Positions 6,268-8,785 of a stretch of DNA of 8,785 nucleotides are shown here, piece by piece; the first letter of the stretch is position 1, and the number at the start of each line of letters is the position of its first letter. The notes beneath the pieces were generated by a model. That model was not told where the DNA came from. It saw nothing but the letters and a program-made list of their open reading frames with translations, and did not search any database. This stretch comes from JAXLVB01 sp044228045 (lineage in GTDB: Bacteria; Bacteroidota; Bacteroidia; Cytophagales; Spirosomataceae), in the NCBI GenBank assembly GCA_044228045.1, contig JBGAVQ010000243.1, forward strand, positions 1 through 8,785. The letters run 5' to 3'. Made by a program: the position numbers and the translations under genes.

Positions 6268-6331
6268 CCATTTCTACCTTTATTGGTTTTGAGTATTGAC
6301 GGAACTTTGCATCGTTGAAATTTAATACAAA

Positions 6332-7165
6332 ATGCAAAAAACGATTCTTAGTTTATCACTTTTATTGACACTCGGCGTGTCGGTATCTAACGCTCAAAGC
6401 AAAATGGAAAAGAAAGAAAAGGTAGTGGCTTTATTGAAAGCCATTGAAACAGGTGCTACTGAACCCGTTTCTTACATCAACCCCAGCCAATACATTCAAC
6501 ACAACTTGGCCGTTGCTGATGGCTTGGCGGGTTTTGGGGCGGTTCTTCAAGCCTTGCCCAAGGGTTCGGCCAAAGTAAATACGGTTCGGGCATTTCAAGA
6601 TGGTGATTTTGTATTTACGCACACCGATTACAATTTTTTTGGTCCAAAAATTGGGTTTGATATCTTCCGTTTTGAAGACGATAAAATTGTTGAACATTGG
6701 GATAATTTGCAGGAAACGCCTACAAAACCGAATCCAAGTGGGCATACAATGATTGACGGTGCGACCGAAATTAAAGACCTTGATAAAACCGAAACTAACA
6801 AAGCCTTGGTCAAAAATTTCGTTGAAGATATTTTAGTAAACGGCAAAATGGACAAGCTCGCAGGCTATTTTGATGGCGATAATTATATCCAACACAATCC
6901 ACAAATTCCTGACAAACTTTCGGGACTTGGAGCTACATTGGAAGCATTGGCTAAACAAGGTATTTTTCTCAAATACGATAAAATTCACAAGGTTTTGGGC
7001 GAAGGGAACTTTGTTTTAGTCGTAAGTGAAGGGCATTTTGGCAAAGATCACAATGCTTTTTACGATTTGTTCAGAGTTGAAAACGGAAAAATTGCCGAAC
7101 ATTGGGACGTAATCGAGCCGATTCCAGCCAAAGAATCTTGGAAGAATGCCAATGGCAAGTTTTGA
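6332..7165 (+). CDS. Secreted protein with two SnoaL-like (NTF2-fold) domains
   Basis: This 277-residue protein starts with a Sec signal peptide (M-Q-K-T, hydrophobic core, N-A-Q with cleavage near residue 21-22). Two homologous SnoaL-like halves follow. Half 1 shows Y-I-Q-H-N (54-58), G-L-A-G-F-G-A-V-L-Q-A-L, F-D-I-F-R-F and V-E-H-W-D (120-124). Half 2 repeats these as Y-I-Q-H-N (185-189), K-L-S-G-L-G-A-T-L-E-A-L, Y-D-L-F-R-V and A-E-H-W-D (255-259), about 131-135 residues later. The domain matches the group annotated as predicted SnoaL-like aldol-condensation enzymes, but that activity is unproven. The His and Asp in both halves are possible active-site residues. The two-domain form looks like an internal duplication of a ~130-residue unit. 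The promoter is unclear: GAACTTTG at 6302-6309 is a near match to a -7 element without a good -33 partner. A strong terminator follows, and 24-bp direct repeats flank the unit. Confidence 0.88.
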   Translation: MQKTILSLSLLLTLGVSVSNAQSKMEKKEKVVALLKAIETGATEPVSYINPSQYIQHNLAVADGLAGFGAVLQALPKGSAKVNTVRAFQDGDFVFTHTDYNFFGPKIGFDIFRFEDDKIVEHWDNLQETPTKPNPSGHTMIDGATEIKDLDKTETNKALVKNFVEDILVNGKMDKLAGYFDGDNYIQHNPQIPDKLSGLGATLEALAKQGIFLKYDKIHKVLGEGNFVLVVSEGHFGKDHNAFYDLFRVENGKIAEHWDVIEPIPAKESWKNANGKF

Positions 7166-7178
7166 TAAAATCCTTATG

Positions 7179-7214
7179 AACACAAAAGCCTTTCGAGTGA
7201 AAGGCTTTTGTGTT
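7179..7214. terminator. Bidirectional terminator hairpin between convergent genes
   Basis: AACACAAAAGCCTTTC (7179-7194) and GAAAGGCTTTTGTGTT (7199-7214) form a perfect 16-bp stem with a 4-nt GAGT loop, 13 bp after the SnoaL-like stop codon. The stem is symmetrical with A/T-rich outer parts, so it can act on both strands. It separates the rightward SnoaL-like gene from the leftward oxidoreductase operon. No long T-run follows the stem. Confidence 0.8.
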
Positions 7215-7216
7215 TG

Positions 7217-7240
7217 GGCGTAAAAGTATCATTACAAAGG
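7217..7240. repeat. 24-bp direct repeat, copy 2 (right of the SnoaL-like gene)
   Basis: This is the second copy of the repeat at 6244-6267, starting 2 bp after the terminator stem. Similarity ends abruptly on both sides. It lies in the gap between convergent genes, where no coding constraint explains the match. Confidence 0.8.
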
Positions 7241-7271
7241 AATTTATAGAACGTTGGGTTTAGGAAGTGAT

Positions 7272-8273
7272 TTATTTCACCTTAATGACCACTTTCCCTT
7301 TTGCACGACCAGATTCGACATAAGCCAACGCCTCGTTGGTTTGCTCAAATGGGAAAACTTTATCAATGACAGGGCGGATTTTTCCCGTTTCTATGAGAGA
7401 AGTTATTTCGCTCAACTGTTTACCTTCTGCTCTCATAAACAGAAAGTTATAATTGATATGTAGCTTTTTTGCCTTCTTTTTGATGCCAAAACTCAGTAAA
7501 CGCATGACTATTTTAACAAACCAAGACAAACCTACTTCATTGGCAAATTCGACATCAGGCGGCCCCGAAATTGACACCACTTTCCCACTCGGTTTTAAGA
7601 TGTTCAATGATTTTTCAAGCGTTTTGGCATCTTGGCTATTTAGCACAAAATCGTAGTCACTTAGTATCGTTTCAAAATCTTGTGTTTTATAGTCAATTAC
7701 CACATCAGCACCCAAACGTTTTACCCATTCACTATTTGCGGCACTCGTTGTCGTTGCCACAAAAGCCCCCAAATGTTTAGCCAACTGAATAGCAAACGTA
7801 CCCACACCGCCCGAACCTGCCTGTATGAATATTTTTTGCCCCTTTTGAATATTCATTTTTTCAACAAGAGCTTGCCAAACCGTCAAACCGACCAATGGAA
7901 TAGAAGCGGCTTCTTCCATGGTTAGGTTCTTGGGTTTCAGTGCTAAGTCACGCTCATCGACGGCGATGTATTCAGCAAAAGAACCAATATGAAAGTCGGC
8001 AGGACGTGCGTACACCGCATCGCCCACCTTAAATTTGTTTGCTTTTGGGCCAACTTTTGTAACGATACCTGCCACATCATGCCCTAACACAAAGGGGGGG
8101 TTATAAGGCAATAAGAGTTTGAACTCACCATCTCTAATTTTGGAATCCAACAAATTCACACCCGAAGCATGGACTTGAACCTCTACTTCGCTATCCTTTG
8201 GGGTTGGTTCTGCGACTTGAATAAGTTGCAATGTTTCTTTTTTTCCGTAGCGATTTACTGTAAACGCTCTCAT
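7272..8273 (-). CDS. NAD(P)H-dependent quinone oxidoreductase-like MDR enzyme
   Basis: This is a full-length 333-residue medium-chain dehydrogenase/reductase. An N-terminal GroES-like domain has V-H-A-S-G-V-N-L-L-D-S-K (about 34-45) and L-G-H-D-V-A-G-I-V (63-71). The Rossmann domain carries the nucleotide-binding loop A-G-S-G-G-V-G (152-158), followed by A-I-Q-L-A-K-H-L-G-A. The Cys/His/Glu zinc ligands of alcohol dehydrogenases and the structural four-cysteine lobe are absent, placing it with zinc-free quinone oxidoreductases/enoyl reductases that use NAD(P)H. It is probably cytoplasmic: no signal peptide is seen. The start codon overlaps the upstream SDR stop as ATGA, so the two reductases are translationally coupled and may share a pathway or a role in detoxifying quinones or reactive carbonyls. 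The exact substrate cannot be read from sequence. Confidence 0.93.
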   Translation of the reverse strand: MRAFTVNRYGKKETLQLIQVAEPTPKDSEVEVQVHASGVNLLDSKIRDGEFKLLLPYNPPFVLGHDVAGIVTKVGPKANKFKVGDAVYARPADFHIGSFAEYIAVDERDLALKPKNLTMEEAASIPLVGLTVWQALVEKMNIQKGQKIFIQAGSGGVGTFAIQLAKHLGAFVATTTSAANSEWVKRLGADVVIDYKTQDFETILSDYDFVLNSQDAKTLEKSLNILKPSGKVVSISGPPDVEFANEVGLSWFVKIVMRLLSFGIKKKAKKLHINYNFLFMRAEGKQLSEITSLIETGKIRPVIDKVFPFEQTNEALAYVESGRAKGKVVIKVK

Positions 8274-8785
8274 TGTTTTGCCTTGTTTATACTTTTAATG
8301 ATTGAGTTTTCAAATGTTTTATAGGCAAAATGCTGAATCGCCAGAAAAACCGATGCACCTTTCCCAACAGGATGACTGAATTTGGGGTTTTTATCTTCCA
8401 CCAATTTGACGAGGGTGTCAATAACGGGCGTGGGTTCGGGAGCATTTTCAAATAAATTCTTTGCAAATGCTGCTATTTTATTTCGATAAGTGTTGTAGTC
8501 GTCTATTTTGCCTGCCACTGCAACCGAACCGCTTAAAAGGTTGGTTTTGAAGGCCATGGGCTCAACCATTGCTACTTTGATATTGAAGTCATTTAACTCA
8601 AATCTCAACGCTTTAAAATATCCTTCTAAGGCATGTTTTGAAGCACCATAATAAGCTGCATTGGGGAAATTGAGCAAGCCCATTATAGAACCAATGGTTA
8701 TTATTTTACCGAATCGCTGCTTTCTAAAAGTCGGCAACAACTCATTGGTAAGTTTTATCGTCCCCCAAAAATTGGTCTCAAATTG
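8270..8785 (-). CDS. Short-chain dehydrogenase/reductase (SDR), N-terminus beyond window
   Basis: The C-terminal 171 residues of a classical SDR are visible; the frame stays open to the window edge. A TTG at 8740 is not the true start, because in-frame family sequence (E-T-N-F-W-G-T-I-K-L-T-N) continues upstream of it. The active-site set is intact in what is seen: Asn in E-T-N-F-W-G (visible residue 5), Ser in I-T-I-G-S-I-M-G (33) and Y-Y-G-A-S-K (Tyr46, Lys50). The missing part would hold the TGxxxGxG cofactor-binding motif and N-N-A-G. The next positions read V-A-M-V-E-P-M-A-F-K-T-N, the usual P-G-x-x-x-T region with Met replacing Gly. It is the upstream member of a two-gene unit with the MDR enzyme, overlapping it by 4 bp. 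Substrate unknown. Confidence 0.92.
   Translation of the reverse strand, partial: QFETNFWGTIKLTNELLPTFRKQRFGKIITIGSIMGLLNFPNAAYYGASKHALEGYFKALRFELNDFNIKVAMVEPMAFKTNLLSGSVAVAGKIDDYNTYRNKIAAFAKNLFENAPEPTPVIDTLVKLVEDKNPKFSHPVGKGASVFLAIQHFAYKTFENSIIKSINKAKQ

Noticed and set aside
5993..6337. Open frame of 114 codons antisense to the end of araC
   Set aside because: It overlaps the conserved HTH region of araC on the other strand, and its translation shows no family features.
1..8785. A defence system, phage or transposon as the hidden system
   Set aside because: No nuclease, helicase, toxin-antitoxin pair, recombinase, transposase or CRISPR-like array was found in any frame. The genes are metabolic and regulatory.

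Overview
The window looks like a chromosomal segment of a Bacteroidota bacterium, probably a soil or freshwater Cytophagales-type organism (the order is a guess). The DNA is AT-rich with no clear Shine-Dalgarno sequences. Promoters fit the Bacteroidota consensus (TTTG, about 19 nt, TAnnTTTG). Carbohydrate-active enzymes carry lipoprotein or Sec signals, and one regulator belongs to the NrtR/AraR-like NUDIX type typical of this phylum.

Left part (1-1127, all leftward). A MarR-family regulator is flanked by two copies of a 24-bp repeat, each leading into a GTTGA-N4-TCAAC operator. One copy sits at the marR promoter. The other precedes the start of a gene running off the left edge. Next comes a decayed glycoside hydrolase family 2 gene: an apparent signal-peptide start (MKKYISFLI) is joined out of frame to only the last ~107 residues of a GH2 C-terminal domain, as if by internal deletion. 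A 91-bp nested palindromic repeat separates it from the next gene.

Centre (1128-4586, leftward). A GH106-type alpha-L-rhamnosidase lipoprotein lies behind a small secreted protein of unknown function. The small gene starts in a divergent intergenic region holding a perfect 13-bp-arm palindrome.

Regulators (4587-6250, rightward). A NUDIX-like/winged-helix regulator with a degenerate Nudix box overlaps an AraC-family regulator by 4 bp. The palindrome beside them is the obvious candidate operator. The arrangement suggests sugar-responsive control of the small secreted protein and perhaps the rhamnosidase. No SusC/SusD pair is visible, so this is at most a fragment or edge of a polysaccharide-utilisation locus.

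Right part (6251-8785). A secreted protein made of two SnoaL-like domains (rightward) is bracketed by a second, unrelated pair of 24-bp near-identical direct repeats, the first overlapping the araC stop codon. A strong 16-bp-stem hairpin separates it from a convergent pair of oxidoreductases that overlap by 4 bp: a short-chain dehydrogenase, cut by the window edge, followed by a zinc-free quinone-oxidoreductase-like MDR enzyme.

No RNA genes, CRISPR, transposase or complete mobile element were seen, and no gene-free stretch exceeds 300 bases. The most interesting structures are the two repeat-bracketed genes, the GH2 deletion scar, the nested palindrome and the divergent operator beside the double regulator operon.
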